NCBI RefSeq assembly: GCF_000308755.1
Contig: NZ_BAGF01000017.1
Location: 186,001-250,000 of the forward strand
Direction of reading: 5' to 3'
DNA length: 64,000 bases
DNA from: Nocardia pneumoniae NBRC 100136
GTDB taxonomy: Bacteria > Actinomycetota > Actinomycetes > Mycobacteriales > Mycobacteriaceae
Each line of letters starts with the position of its first letter. Position 1 is the first letter of the stretch. This document shows, piece by piece, positions 17,970 to 26,859 of this stretch. The position numbers and the translations under genes are program-made. Under the pieces are notes generated by a model. It saw nothing but the letters and a program-made list of their open reading frames with translations, did no database searches and was not told where the DNA came from.

Positions 17970-18914
17970 ATGTCGGTCGGTATGCGCGATGTCGAGGTGT
18001 TTCAGAACTCGAGGGCACGTTTGGAGGCGATCGCGTACCGGCTGCTGGGTTCGGCGAGCGACGCCGAGGACGCGGTGCAGGATACGTTCCTGCGTTGGCA
18101 GGCCGCCGACCGCGAGTTCGTCGAGACGCCCGAGGCGTGGCTGACGAAGGTGCTCACGAACATCTGCCTCAACCAGCTCACCTCGGCACGGGCCCGGCGG
18201 GAGGCCTATGTGGGCCAGTGGCTGCCCGAGCCGGTCTTCGCCGGGGACCGGATGCTCGGTCCGGTCGACACCGTCGAGCAGCGCGAATCGGTCTCGATCG
18301 CGATGCTCACCCTGATGGAGCGGCTGTCGGCCAAGGAACGCGTCGTGTACGTGCTGCGCGAGGCATTCGGTTACTCGCACGGCGAGATCGCCGGAATCCT
18401 CGAGCTCACCGAGTCGAACTGCCAGCAGATCTACCGGCGCGCCAAGCAGCACCTGGCCAGCGACCGGGCCCGCGTGGAGGTCGATGAGGCCGCCGCCCGC
18501 AAGATCGTCGAGGAGTTCCTCGCGGCCGCGCTGAGCGGCAAGACCGACTCGCTGGTGCGGCTGCTGGCCGACGATGCGATCAGCGCGGGCGACGGTGGCG
18601 GCGTGGTTTTCTCTCTGCCGGAGCCGGTTACGGGCGCGCTGCGGGTGGCGCGGTTCCTGCGCCGCCTGTTCGAGCCCACCGCGGCCAAGTGGGACATGAT
18701 CGGCGGTCGCGCCGCCCTGTTCGCCGCGGTGGCCAATGGCGTGCCCGCGCTGGTGATCGTGGTCGGCGATCGGGTCGTCGGTGTCATCTCCCTCGAGGTG
18801 ACGACCGAGGGCATCGCGGCCGTCCACACCCAGGGCAATCCGAGCAAGCTCGAACGCGCCACGCGCCACTGGGCGATGTCCGAGCACGAAGAGCCTCTCG
18901 TCGAAAACTGGTGA
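17970..18914 (+). CDS. sigJ: ECF sigma factor, SigJ/ECF41 type with C-terminal SnoaL-like domain
   Basis: This 314-residue protein has sigma region 2 (ARLEAIAYRLLGSASDAEDAVQDTFLRWQ), region 4 (LSAKERVVYVLREAFGYSHGEIAGILELTESNCQQIYRRAKQHL) and a fused C-terminal domain of about 140 residues of the SnoaL/NTF2-like type. This is the architecture of SigJ and the ECF41 group, in which the C-terminal domain replaces a separate anti-sigma factor. ECF41 genes are typically followed by an oxidoreductase, and here an NDH-2-like flavoprotein follows after 82 bases. The ATG at 17970 has no clear ribosome binding site; ATG 17982 is an alternative. Confidence 0.88.
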   Translation: MSVGMRDVEVFQNSRARLEAIAYRLLGSASDAEDAVQDTFLRWQAADREFVETPEAWLTKVLTNICLNQLTSARARREAYVGQWLPEPVFAGDRMLGPVDTVEQRESVSIAMLTLMERLSAKERVVYVLREAFGYSHGEIAGILELTESNCQQIYRRAKQHLASDRARVEVDEAAARKIVEEFLAAALSGKTDSLVRLLADDAISAGDGGGVVFSLPEPVTGALRVARFLRRLFEPTAAKWDMIGGRAALFAAVANGVPALVIVVGDRVVGVISLEVTTEGIAAVHTQGNPSKLERATRHWAMSEHEEPLVENW

Positions 18915-18996
18915 CCTGGATCACACTTCATTTCTGTCAGGGTTCGGGCCGCTGTCCGGTTCAGGAAGCGAACACCACCCAGACAGGAGTGAGACC

Positions 18997-20181
18997 ATGA
19001 CCCACCGCATCGTCGTCCTCGGGGCCGGATACGCCGGAGCCAACGCCGCCGGTCGCCTGGCCAAGCGGCTGCACCCGGCCGACACCGAGATCACCCTCGT
19101 CAACGCCGATCCCGAGTTCGTCGAGCGGGTCCGCATGCACCAGCTCGCGACTGGTCAGGACCTGAAGCGCCGCATGCTGACCGACGTTTTCGCGGGCACG
19201 GGCGTTCGTGTGCAACTGGCGCGGGTGACCGCGGTCGATGCCGACCGCAAGACCGTCGGCATCGTCGCCGCCGATGGCTCCCGCGAGATCGCCTACGACA
19301 CTCTCGTTTACGCCCTCGGCAGCGCCGCCGCTGACTGCGGTGTGCCCGGTGTGGCCGAGCACGCCTACGGCATCGCAGGCAGGCAGTCCGCGCTGCGGGT
19401 GCGCGAGCGTCTGGCGAGCCTGGGCGCGGGGGCGACCGTACTGGTCGTCGGTGGTGGTCTCACCGGTATCGAAGCGGCCACCGAGATCGCCGAAGCCCGA
19501 CCGGACCTCGCGGTCGCCCTCGCCGCTCGCGGCGGCCTCGGCGACTGGCTGAGCGAGAAGGCCCAGCGGCATCTGCGCAAAGCGTTCGACCGGCTCGGCA
19601 TCACCGTGCACGAGCACACCGACATCGCCCGCGTGCAGCCGACCGGCGCGGTCACCGCGGACGGCCGCGCCATCCCGGCCCAGGTCACCGTGTGGACGGC
19701 CGGTTTCGCCGTGCATCCCATCGCCGCGGCCACGACCCTGGCGGTTTCGCGGACCGGGCAGATCGTCGTCGACGAGACGATGCGGTCGGTCTCGCACCCC
19801 GACGTGTACGCCATCGGCGATGCCGCACTCGCCCCCGGGGCGAGCGGCAGTCCGCTGCGCATGTCCTGCGCCTCGGGAGTCCCGACGGCATACCAGGCGG
19901 CCGACGCCATCGCCGCACGCCTGACCGGCCGCGAGGTTCCCCGCAATTCGATCGGCTACACCGGCCAGTGCATCAGCCTCGGCCGCCGCGACGCGATCGT
20001 GCAGTGGGTGACCCCCGACGATCAGCCCAAGCCTTCCGCGCTCACCGGCACAGCGGCCGCGCGGCTCAAAGAGGTGATCTGCAAGAGCGCGGCCTGGAGC
20101 ATCTCGCACCCGACATCGATGCTCCCGTCCCGCCGCCGTCACATCACCGTCGCCGAGTCGACCCCGGCGATCACCGCGTGA
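18997..20181 (+). CDS. FAD-dependent oxidoreductase, NDH-2-like
   Basis: This 394-residue flavoprotein has an N-terminal FAD-binding motif (IVVLGAGYAGANAAGRLAKRL) and a second, NAD(P)H-binding motif (VLVVGGGLTGIEAATEIAEARP). The FAD-contacting YAIGDAAL lies near residue 270. It resembles type II NADH dehydrogenases and related pyridine nucleotide-disulphide oxidoreductases, but a membrane anchor is not obvious. AGGAG lies before the ATG. It follows a SigJ-like sigma factor and is the likely regulon partner. A hairpin shortly after the stop probably ends the transcript. Confidence 0.85.
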   Translation: MTHRIVVLGAGYAGANAAGRLAKRLHPADTEITLVNADPEFVERVRMHQLATGQDLKRRMLTDVFAGTGVRVQLARVTAVDADRKTVGIVAADGSREIAYDTLVYALGSAAADCGVPGVAEHAYGIAGRQSALRVRERLASLGAGATVLVVGGGLTGIEAATEIAEARPDLAVALAARGGLGDWLSEKAQRHLRKAFDRLGITVHEHTDIARVQPTGAVTADGRAIPAQVTVWTAGFAVHPIAAATTLAVSRTGQIVVDETMRSVSHPDVYAIGDAALAPGASGSPLRMSCASGVPTAYQAADAIAARLTGREVPRNSIGYTGQCISLGRRDAIVQWVTPDDQPKPSALTGTAAARLKEVICKSAAWSISHPTSMLPSRRRHITVAESTPAITA

Positions 20182-20196
20182 CACCGCACCCCGGAT

Positions 20197-20230
20197 GGGC
20201 CGTGCCGGACAGGACGAGCCGACACGGCCC
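20197..20230 (+). terminator. Hairpin after the flavoprotein gene
   Basis: Arms GGGCCGTG (20197-20204) and CACGGCCC (20223-20230) enclose an 18-nt loop, 15 bases after the stop. There is no T-run. Confidence 0.5.
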
Positions 20231-20330
20231 GCTCACCGTATCGCCGTGGTCGGGACTGTCCGAGATCTCGCAGGTGGGACGCTGATCCGGCCAGCGAGAC
20301 GAATTCAGACCTGCTCGAACAGATGCTGAT

Positions 20331-20366
20331 CAGTGACCCGGCCGACTACGCGCGGCCGGGTCACTG
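20331..20366. terminator. Strong hairpin upstream of the SOS genes
   Basis: Perfect 14-bp stem CAGTGACCCGGCCG (20331-20344) / CGGCCGGGTCACTG (20353-20366) with an 8-nt loop. It probably insulates imuA' from the upstream genes. Confidence 0.6.
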
Positions 20367-20494
20367 TCGGTTCTGACCTCCATCCCACGCAGGTCGGATG
20401 CCACCGAATTCGTAGTGGCTGCCGCACCCGGTCTTGGGGCGACACGGACACGGTCCTTGACGAAACCTGGGGGTCGGTTTCTACTGGGTCGGTA

Positions 20495-20510
20495 TCGAAC
20501 GTATATTCGA
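20495..20510. promoter_or_regulatory. LexA (SOS) box upstream of imuA'
   Basis: TCGAAC-GTAT-ATTCGA differs by one base from the actinobacterial LexA consensus TCGAAC-N4-GTTCGA. It lies about 110 bases before the imuA' start. Confidence 0.85.
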
Positions 20511-20604
20511 GACAGATCGATAGCTGAATCGGTGCTGCTGCTCGAATCGTGCGGGTTGCCCCGCATGCTTCGCCTCGGGTCCATCGTGGAAGTAGGTGGT
20601 TGGG

Positions 20605-21387
20605 ATGGGTTCGGATGCGATATCGCAGGAGGGGGGTGCGCTGTCGCGCGGCCGTGGGTGGGAGAGCCCTCCTTCACTGGCTGAACTGCGCAGACGCATA
20701 GCAGCGGTACCTGGGCACGGTGAATCGGTCGCGGCCGCGCACGGCCGGTCGGACGCCGGGCGGCGCACCGAGGCGTTGCCGGTGCCCGCCGCGCTCGCGC
20801 CATTGTTGCCCGATGGTGGCTTGGTCAAGGGATCTGTGGTGGCGTACTCGGGAGCGAGTTCGCTGCTGGCCGGGTTGCTCGCCGCGGTGACCGAGGACGG
20901 CGGGCATGCCGCGGTGGTCGGAATGCCCCGGCTCGGGTTGCTCGCCGCGGTGGAGATGGGGGCGCAGCTGCGGCGGCTCGCCGTGATCGCCGATCCCGGC
21001 CCCGACCCGGTGGAGGTCGCCGCAGTCCTGCTCGACGGGCTGGACCTGGTCGTGCTCGGGCTCGGCGGCGGCGCCGTTCCGCCCGCCCGCGGCAGGGTGA
21101 TCGCGGCCCGCGCCCGCGCCAAAGGCGCCACCCTCGTGGTGGCCGACGGCCGCTGGCCGGGCGCGTCCCTCCACCTCGACGCCCGCATCGCGGGTTACGC
21201 CGGTCTCGGCCGCGGGCGCGGACGACTGCGGTCGCTCGGCTTGACGGTCGAGGTGCGCGGCAAGACAGGATCGCCCCGGCGTGGACGGCTGGATCTGTGC
21301 CCGAACGCGGGACGCGTCGAATGGGTGCTGCGCGACAAGGCCACGCAGACAGTCGAAGCCATCGACACGCAGGAAGCCGTGTCGTGA
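20605..21387 (+). CDS. imuA': ImuA' (RecA-fold mutasome accessory protein)
   Basis: This protein of about 260 residues is the actinobacterial ImuA' that works with ImuB and DnaE2 in damage-induced mutagenesis. It begins with [14 protein letters not shown] and includes [36 protein letters not shown], the degenerate RecA/SulA-like core without a clear Walker A motif. It corresponds to Rv3395c, which lies beside guaA and imuB in M. tuberculosis. A LexA box lies upstream. The ATG at 20605 is preferred because GGTGG is 5 nt before it; GTG at 20596 is the alternative. Confidence 0.88.
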   Translation: MGSDAISQEGGALSRGRGWESPPSLAELRRRIAAVPGHGESVAAAHGRSDAGRRTEALPVPAALAPLLPDGGLVKGSVVAYSGASSLLAGLLAAVTEDGGHAAVVGMPRLGLLAAVEMGAQLRRLAVIADPGPDPVEVAAVLLDGLDLVVLGLGGGAVPPARGRVIAARARAKGATLVVADGRWPGASLHLDARIAGYAGLGRGRGRLRSLGLTVEVRGKTGSPRRGRLDLCPNAGRVEWVLRDKATQTVEAIDTQEAVS

Positions 21388-21550
21388 CCGAGCGAGTGAC
21401 CGATCGGATTGCCGCATCACCGCGGGATGCTCCTCCGAGCTTGGCCGGGTCCGCGCGGCTTCGAGGGCTCGGTAGTCGTCGGAAGTCGTGGGGAGATGCC
21501 GCCGCGGCGCCCACCCACAGTGCTCCATGGGACGAAGGCGGTGCCGCACC

Positions 21551-23137
21551 GTGACTCGGCGGGGGTCGAAGCGGGTGCTCGCCCTGTGGTGTCCGGATTG
21601 GCCCGCGGTCGCCGCGGCGGCGATGGCGGGACTTCCGGCGACGCGGCCGGTGGCGGTGCTGTTCGCCAACCGGGTGGTGGCGTGTTCGGCGATCGCGCGA
21701 ACCGAGGGGGTGCGCCGCGGGCTGCGGCGCAGGGAGGCGCAGGCGCGGTGTCCCGAGCTCTTTCTCGCGCAGGATGATCCGGATCGGGACGCGCGATTGT
21801 TCGAGCCGGTGGTCGCCGCGGTGGCCGCGACGATGCCCGGCGTGGAGGTGCTGCGACCCGGATTGCTCGTGCTCGCCGCACGCGGCGCGGCACGGTTCTT
21901 CGGCTCCGAGGAGACCGCGGCCGAGCGTCTGGTCGACGCGGTGGCCGTGGCCGGGCCGGAGGCGCAGGTCGGGATCGCCGATGAGCTGTCAACGGCGGTG
22001 ATCGCCGCCCGCCGTGCCGCGATCGTGCCCGCGGGCGCGGGCGCGCGGTTCCTCGCGCCGCTGCCGGTGGGCGAGCTCGCGATCGAGCCGAGCCTGGCCG
22101 CACCCGAGCGCGCCGACCTGGTCGACCTGTTGCACCGCTTGGGTTTACGGCGAATCGGTGACTTCGCCGCGCTCTCCGCCTCGGACGTCGCCTCCCGGTT
22201 CGGCGCCGACGCCGTGCTCGCGCATCGCTGTGCCAGGGCCGAACCCGAGCGTCCACCGTCCGCGCGGCGGCCACCACCGGATCTGGTGGTGGAGTACCGC
22301 TGCGACCCGCCGATCGAGCGGGTCGACGCCGCCGCTTTCGCCGGTCGTCTGCTCGCCACCCGGCTGCACACCGCGCTCGCGGACGCCGGGCTGGCCTGCA
22401 CCAGGCTCTCGGTGTTCGCCGAAACCGAGGCGGGAGAGCGGCTTTCGCGGATCTGGCGGTGCGCCGAGCCGTTGACACCGGAGGGCACGGCGGACCGGGT
22501 GCGCTGGCAGCTGGACGGTTGGCTCACCCGGCGCGACGGCGCGCGGCCCACCGCGCCGATCATCGTGTTGCGGCTGGAACCCGTCGAGGTGGTCGCGGCG
22601 GGCGCGCTGCAACTCGGGCTGTGGGGCGGGGTCGGCGAGGAGGACGAGCGCGCCCGCCGCGCGCTGGTGCGGGTGCAGGGCCTGCTCGGCGGGGAAGCGG
22701 TGCGGGTGGGCGTGCTCAGCGGCGGACGCGGACCCGCCGAGCGCATCACCATGGTCGCGCTGGGTGACGAACTCCTCCCCGCGACCGACCCCGCACAGCC
22801 CTGGCCGGGTCGACTGCCCGAGCCCGCCCCCGCCGTGATCCTGCTGAATCGTCCGCCGGTGCGATTGGAGGCCGCCGACGGCGCTCTCGTCAAGGTCACC
22901 GACCGCGCCATGTTCGACGCCGACCCCGCACTGCTGCGCTGGGGCAGTAAACAGTGGCGGCTGACCGGCTGGGCGGGGCCGTGGCCGGTGGACGAACGGT
23001 GGTGGGCGCCGGATTCCGACGACGCCGGATGCACCGCCCGCGCCCAGGTCCAACTCGACGGCGCCCCGGCGGACAGCCGCGTGCTCCTGCTGGTCTACCA
23101 CGCCGAAACCTGGCGCGTGGAAGGACTTTACGACTGA
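21551..23137 (+). CDS. imuB: ImuB, catalytically inactive Y-family polymerase
   Basis: This 528-residue Y-family polymerase homologue acts as the hub that brings DnaE2 and ImuA' to the beta clamp. The N-terminus reads RVLALWCPDWPAVAAAAMAG; active Y-family enzymes have an Asp-containing DxDaFFA motif here, so the first catalytic acid is missing, as expected of ImuB. A beta-clamp-binding motif QLGLWG lies at about 354-359. The C-terminal part (RWGSKQWRLTGWAGPWPVDERWW) is typical. The GTG at 21551 matches the family start. The 163-base gap from imuA' is longer than usual for this operon. Confidence 0.93.
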   Translation: MTRRGSKRVLALWCPDWPAVAAAAMAGLPATRPVAVLFANRVVACSAIARTEGVRRGLRRREAQARCPELFLAQDDPDRDARLFEPVVAAVAATMPGVEVLRPGLLVLAARGAARFFGSEETAAERLVDAVAVAGPEAQVGIADELSTAVIAARRAAIVPAGAGARFLAPLPVGELAIEPSLAAPERADLVDLLHRLGLRRIGDFAALSASDVASRFGADAVLAHRCARAEPERPPSARRPPPDLVVEYRCDPPIERVDAAAFAGRLLATRLHTALADAGLACTRLSVFAETEAGERLSRIWRCAEPLTPEGTADRVRWQLDGWLTRRDGARPTAPIIVLRLEPVEVVAAGALQLGLWGGVGEEDERARRALVRVQGLLGGEAVRVGVLSGGRGPAERITMVALGDELLPATDPAQPWPGRLPEPAPAVILLNRPPVRLEAADGALVKVTDRAMFDADPALLRWGSKQWRLTGWAGPWPVDERWWAPDSDDAGCTARAQVQLDGAPADSRVLLLVYHAETWRVEGLYD

Positions 23138-23142
23138 GCGTG

Positions 23143-24015
23143 CTAGCCGAGCTCCGCGAGCTGCCGGACAGCCGGTGCCATGCCGTCGATCCAAGCGGCC
23201 GGCGAGCCGGTGGTCGGCATGACGATCACGGTGTGCACGCCGAGCTTCGCGTAGTCCGCCATCCGCCGGACGAACTCGTCGCGGGTGTCCGGGCTCGGCC
23301 GCGGGTCGTTCGCGAGAATCGTCTTACGGATCTGGTCGTAGTCCCGGCCCACGTCGTCGCAATGCCGTCGCAATACGTCGAGCTTGTGCTCGACCTCCGC
23401 GGGTGAACCGAAGAGGTTGCAGGCATCGGCATACTGCGCCACCAGCCGCAGCGTCTTGCGCTCCCCGCCACCGCCGATGAGTACCTTGGGCCGATTGATC
23501 GGCTGCGGCGAGCAGAGCGTCTCGGCCAGCTGGTAGTACCTGCCGTCGAACGCTCCGTTGTCGTGCGGGTCCCACATCTGGCGGCAGATGCGCAGCGTCT
23601 CCTCCAGCCGCTCGAACCGCTCGGCGACCGGCGGGAACGGCACGCCGAGTCCGCGGTGCTCCCGTTCGAACCACGCGGCGCCGATGCCGAGCACCGCCCG
23701 GCCGCCCGAGAGGACGTCGAGTGTGGTGACGATCTTGGCGAGCAGGCCGGGGTGCCGGTAGGTCACGCCGGTGACGAGCAGGCCGAGGTTTATGCGGGAG
23801 GTATGCGCGGCCATGTAGCCGAGCGTGGTGTAGCCCTCCAGCATGTTGGCCTCGGCCGGCAGGCCGGTCGGTGGAATTTGGAAGTAGTGGTCCATGAACG
23901 ACAACCAGGTGGCGCCGGACTCCTCCGCCGCCGCGCCTACCCTGGCCAGCTCACCGGCGATGGCGGTGGTCCCGCCGTCGATGTCGAACACGGGTAGATG
24001 AAAACCGAGCTCCAT
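23143..24015 (-). CDS. LLM-class F420-dependent oxidoreductase
   Basis: This 290-residue protein has the luciferase-like monooxygenase fold typical of actinobacterial F420 enzymes. Recognisable parts are LARVGAAAEESGATWLSFMDHY, the barrel segment INLGLLVTGVTYRHPGLLAKIVTTLDVLSGGRAVLGIGAAWFEREH and the cofactor loop PKVLIGGGGERKTLRLVAQYADACNL. The substrate is not predictable. It is convergent with imuB, with only 5 bases between the stops. AAGGGA lies upstream of the ATG at 24015. Confidence 0.88.
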   Translation of the reverse strand: MELGFHLPVFDIDGGTTAIAGELARVGAAAEESGATWLSFMDHYFQIPPTGLPAEANMLEGYTTLGYMAAHTSRINLGLLVTGVTYRHPGLLAKIVTTLDVLSGGRAVLGIGAAWFEREHRGLGVPFPPVAERFERLEETLRICRQMWDPHDNGAFDGRYYQLAETLCSPQPINRPKVLIGGGGERKTLRLVAQYADACNLFGSPAEVEHKLDVLRRHCDDVGRDYDQIRKTILANDPRPSPDTRDEFVRRMADYAKLGVHTVIVMPTTGSPAAWIDGMAPAVRQLAELG

Positions 24016-24087
24016 GAAGCGATTCCCTTGTACTGGACAACCCTGTGCCAGCGAACACTAAGTGCTGGAGTGCGCTCCAGGTCAAGC

Positions 24088-24786
24088 TCACTTCGGGCGC
24101 GACCAGACCGTCGCCATCGTGAACGGATGTCCGCGCAGATGCGCCCATTTCGGCTTGCGGGCCAGCCACGCGTCGTCGACCAGCGCTTCGGCGACCTCGC
24201 TCAGGACCCAACCCGCGGCCAGACCCGCGGATAGGTGCTCGCTGATCAGGTGCAGGTGCGTGTCGATCGCGACCGGCTCACCGGAGACGCCGGTGTAGTG
24301 GGTCGGCATTCCGGTCACCATGATGAATTGCGGGTGGTAGCTGACCGATACGAATCGGGCGCCAGGTGCGGCGAGCCGTCGGGCTTCGGCGTAGAACGGC
24401 GCCAATTCCGGCAGGTGCTCGTCGACCAACGAGGCGATCACCAGGTCGTAGGCGCCATCCGGTAGTCCGGTGGCCCGCACGTCCGCTCGGGTCAGCGTGG
24501 TGTGCGCTCCGCGTTCGGCGGCCAATGTCAGCATTCCCTGGCTCACATCGACTCCGTCGATATGCGTGATCCCACGTTCCCGCAGCCAGCTTCCGGTTCG
24601 CCCGGAGCCGCAACCCAGGTCGGCCGCGCGCCGCACGCCGCTGAAATCCAGTCGCAGTCGGCCCAATAGGGCGAGATCCATCTCGTCGAGCACCGTTTGC
24701 TCGTAGGTCGGGGCCCATCCGTCGTAGCCGGTGGTCACGTCGACGGTGCGATAGTTACGGCGGTCGAAATCGGCGAAGGAGGGCAT
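24088..24786 (-). CDS. Class I SAM-dependent methyltransferase
   Basis: This 232-residue methyltransferase has the SAM-binding motif I AADLGCGSGRTGSWLRERG, motif II IDGVDVSQGMLTLA and ADVRATGLPDGAYDLVIASLVDEHL. The substrate is unknown. AATACT ends 7 nt before the ATG at 24786, so the message is probably leaderless. It lies upstream of the F420 oxidoreductase gene in the same direction (72-base gap). Confidence 0.88.
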   Translation of the reverse strand: MPSFADFDRRNYRTVDVTTGYDGWAPTYEQTVLDEMDLALLGRLRLDFSGVRRAADLGCGSGRTGSWLRERGITHIDGVDVSQGMLTLAAERGAHTTLTRADVRATGLPDGAYDLVIASLVDEHLPELAPFYAEARRLAAPGARFVSVSYHPQFIMVTGMPTHYTGVSGEPVAIDTHLHLISEHLSAGLAAGWVLSEVAEALVDDAWLARKPKWAHLRGHPFTMATVWSRPK

Positions 24787-24941
24787 GCGGCGAGTATTCC
24801 CCCGAGTTCGCCCGCCGCGCCAGGCATTTGCGCGCCGCTTCGAACAGGCGGTCCCCCGGTCAGCGCTGCACTGTGGTCACTTCGAGTGATCCACGCGACA
24901 CCGGGCGGGCCGCCGCATGACGGCCAGTATTCTCGTTGGTC

Positions 24942-25697
24942 GTGGATCTGACGGTAGGCCAAGTGGCATTCGGAGACGTGCGGATCGCCTATCGGGATTC
25001 GGGCATCGGCGCGGTGAGCGACATTCCCGTGCTGCTGGTGCACGGCATGGGCGGTGACGGACACACCTGGGACCGGTTCGCGCGGCTTCTGGTGCAATCC
25101 GGGCGGCGCGTGATCATCCCCGATCTCCGTGGACACGGCCGTAGCTCGCATACCGATTCCTACCGGTTCGACGACTTCGGCGCCGATCTGCTGCGGCTCT
25201 GCGACGAATTGGCGCTGCCCGCGGTGGATTTGGTCGGGCATTCGCTCGGCGGCTACGCGGTGTCGTGCGTCGCGCAGGAGCGGCCGGAGCTGGCGCGCAG
25301 GCTGGTCATCGAGGAATGCCCGCTTCCGTTGCAGTCCGGCGCCGAGGAACTGCGCCTGACCCGGCGCTTTCCCACCGTGCCCGAGTTGTGGCACGCCACC
25401 TCCAGTCTGGTCCGGCACCCGCGCGCGGTGCTCGCGTTCGACCGGTCGATGACGAAGACCGCGCTGGAACAGTTCCGCAAGCCCAACCCGGAGTGGTGGG
25501 ACCGGCTCTCCGACATCACCGCGCCAACGCTGGTGCTGTGCGGCGGTCCCGGCGGCATGGTCGATCCGGCGAAGCTGGAGGTTCTGCGGACCAGCATCCC
25601 GGACTGCACGGTGACCACGTTCACCTGCGGCCACAGCATCCACCGGGATCGTTACCGGGAGTTCGCGGCGGCCGTCCGGCCGTTCCTGGCGGGCTGA
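24942..25697 (+). CDS. Alpha/beta-hydrolase
   Basis: This 251-residue hydrolase has a complete triad context: LLVHGMGGDGHTW (oxyanion region), the nucleophile elbow GHSLGGYA, an acid region LVLCGGPGGMVDP and the His loop FTCGHSIHRDRYREF. The substrate is unknown. The GTG at 24942 starts VDLTVGQVAFGDVRIAYRDSG; TTG at 24936 is an alternative. A -10-like TATTCT (24928-24933) lies just upstream, so the leader is very short or absent. It is divergent from the methyltransferase gene. Confidence 0.87.
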   Translation: MDLTVGQVAFGDVRIAYRDSGIGAVSDIPVLLVHGMGGDGHTWDRFARLLVQSGRRVIIPDLRGHGRSSHTDSYRFDDFGADLLRLCDELALPAVDLVGHSLGGYAVSCVAQERPELARRLVIEECPLPLQSGAEELRLTRRFPTVPELWHATSSLVRHPRAVLAFDRSMTKTALEQFRKPNPEWWDRLSDITAPTLVLCGGPGGMVDPAKLEVLRTSIPDCTVTTFTCGHSIHRDRYREFAAAVRPFLAG

Positions 25698-25740
25698 GCG
25701 TTCTCCGTGCCCTACCCGGGGGTGCGCGGCGTCCGGATCC

Positions 25741-25753
25741 TAGAGTGAGGGAA
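25741..25753 (+). promoter_or_regulatory. -10 element for a leaderless small gene
   Basis: TAGAGT (25741-25746) is followed by six bases and then ATG at 25753, placing the transcript start on the A of the start codon. Confidence 0.5.
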
Positions 25754-25917
25754 TGTTCGCGTACGACCGTCCGCTGTTCTCCGGTGAACAGCCCTTCCGT
25801 GCCCGGCTGAGCGTCGGCTCGCTGCTCAGCCGCGGATTCGCGTCGGAAACGACGGGCGTAACGTCCCTCGACCTCGCGCCACGCCAGATGTTCGCGGGCC
25901 GCGCCGGATGCCGATGA
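25753..25917 (+). CDS. Small protein, 54 residues, coupled to the downstream gene
   Basis: This short reading frame starts MFAYDRPLFSGEQPFRARLS and ends RQMFAGRAGCR. Two things support it: the -10 hexamer TAGAGT is placed exactly for a leaderless start at its ATG, and its TGA overlaps the ATG of the next gene as ATGA, the classic coupling arrangement. It could be a regulatory leader peptide or a small partner protein. I recognise no family. Codon third positions are GC-rich. If it is not translated, the sucrase/ferredoxin-like gene would have a 160-nt leader. Confidence 0.5.
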   Translation: MFAYDRPLFSGEQPFRARLSVGSLLSRGFASETTGVTSLDLAPRQMFAGRAGCR

Positions 25918-26819
25918 GCGACTTCGAGGGCATGGCCTGCTCGGCCGCGGCGGTCGATGTTCCGTTGCCGGGTACCGCGACCCACGTCACCGGTTGGCTG
26001 TGTGTGGAGCACCCGGGCCCGTGGGGCCGGGACGTGCTCGGCGACGAAGTGCTCGGGCCGGAGATCACCGCGGAGCTGGCGGCTCGCACCGCGGCGGCGC
26101 ACGTCCGGCCGACGCTGATCCGGCGCCCCGGACGCAGGGAATTCAGCGGCACCCGAACGGTTCTGCTGGCTGGCTCGCACCGAGCGGAGCCATGGTGCGA
26201 GCGGCTCGAGATCACCGACCTGACCCAGCTGCTCGACCTCGACCTCCAGCTGCTGAACGGTCCGGCGCCGGGAATGGGTGTGCCCGTGCGCGGTCCGGTC
26301 GTCCTGGTGTGCGCCCACGGCAAGCGCGACCAGTGCTGCGCGCTCCTCGGCCGCCCCATCGCCGCGGACCTGGCCAAGCGATATCCGGGCCAGGCGTGGG
26401 AGTGTTCGCATACCGGCGGGCACCGGTTCGCGCCTGCGTTGGTGCTCCTACCCCATGGCCTGACCTATGGTCGCCTCGACGCCGAGGGGGCCGCGGAGGT
26501 GGTGGAGGCGGCCCGTCGTGGCGCGGTCTCGATGACCGGCCTGCGCGGCCGCAGCTGCTATCGGCCGGTCGAGCAGGTCGCCGAAATCGCCGTGCGCGAA
26601 CGCGTTTCCGCTCGCGTGGACGATCTCACCGTCGAGCCCGAGCCGGGCTCGGCCGAAGCCACTGTCGCGGGTGCCGCGGTCGTCACCCATCGCGACGGCC
26701 GTCGCTGGCGCGTCACCGTCCGCACTCGGGCTCTTGCTCCCCGGCAGGCCAGCTGCAACGCCGCCCCGAAAGCGGTGACGGCGCTGATCGCGGACGACAT
26801 CCAACCGCTTACCCCCTGA
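25914..26819 (+). CDS. Sucrase/ferredoxin-like family protein
   Basis: This 301-residue protein belongs to the Suc_Fer-like family with a thioredoxin-like ferredoxin domain. The conserved parts are VVLVCAHGKRDQCCALLGRPIA and WECSHTGGHRFAPALVLLPHGLTYGRL, with Cys residues placed to hold an iron-sulfur cluster or thiol pair. The N-terminus MSDFEGMACSAAAVDVPLPGTA is typical. The biochemical role is unknown. The ATG at 25914 overlaps the stop of a 54-residue frame by ATGA; ATG 25908 is an alternative. Confidence 0.85.
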   Translation: MSDFEGMACSAAAVDVPLPGTATHVTGWLCVEHPGPWGRDVLGDEVLGPEITAELAARTAAAHVRPTLIRRPGRREFSGTRTVLLAGSHRAEPWCERLEITDLTQLLDLDLQLLNGPAPGMGVPVRGPVVLVCAHGKRDQCCALLGRPIAADLAKRYPGQAWECSHTGGHRFAPALVLLPHGLTYGRLDAEGAAEVVEAARRGAVSMTGLRGRSCYRPVEQVAEIAVRERVSARVDDLTVEPEPGSAEATVAGAAVVTHRDGRRWRVTVRTRALAPRQASCNAAPKAVTALIADDIQPLTP

Positions 26820-26859
26820 CCTTCACCGTGGCGGCGCGATCGTTCCCCGCGGCGCCATG

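Noticed and set aside
17997..18914. Possible anti-sigma gene for the SigJ-like factor
   Set aside because: The extra sequence is a fused SnoaL-like domain within one protein, as known for this sigma group; no separate anti-sigma gene exists.
18935..18957. TGTCAGG ... TGTCC as an ECF41-type promoter before the flavoprotein gene
   Set aside because: The -35-like TGTCA is present, but the expected CGTC element at the right spacing is absent, so I do not annotate it as a promoter.
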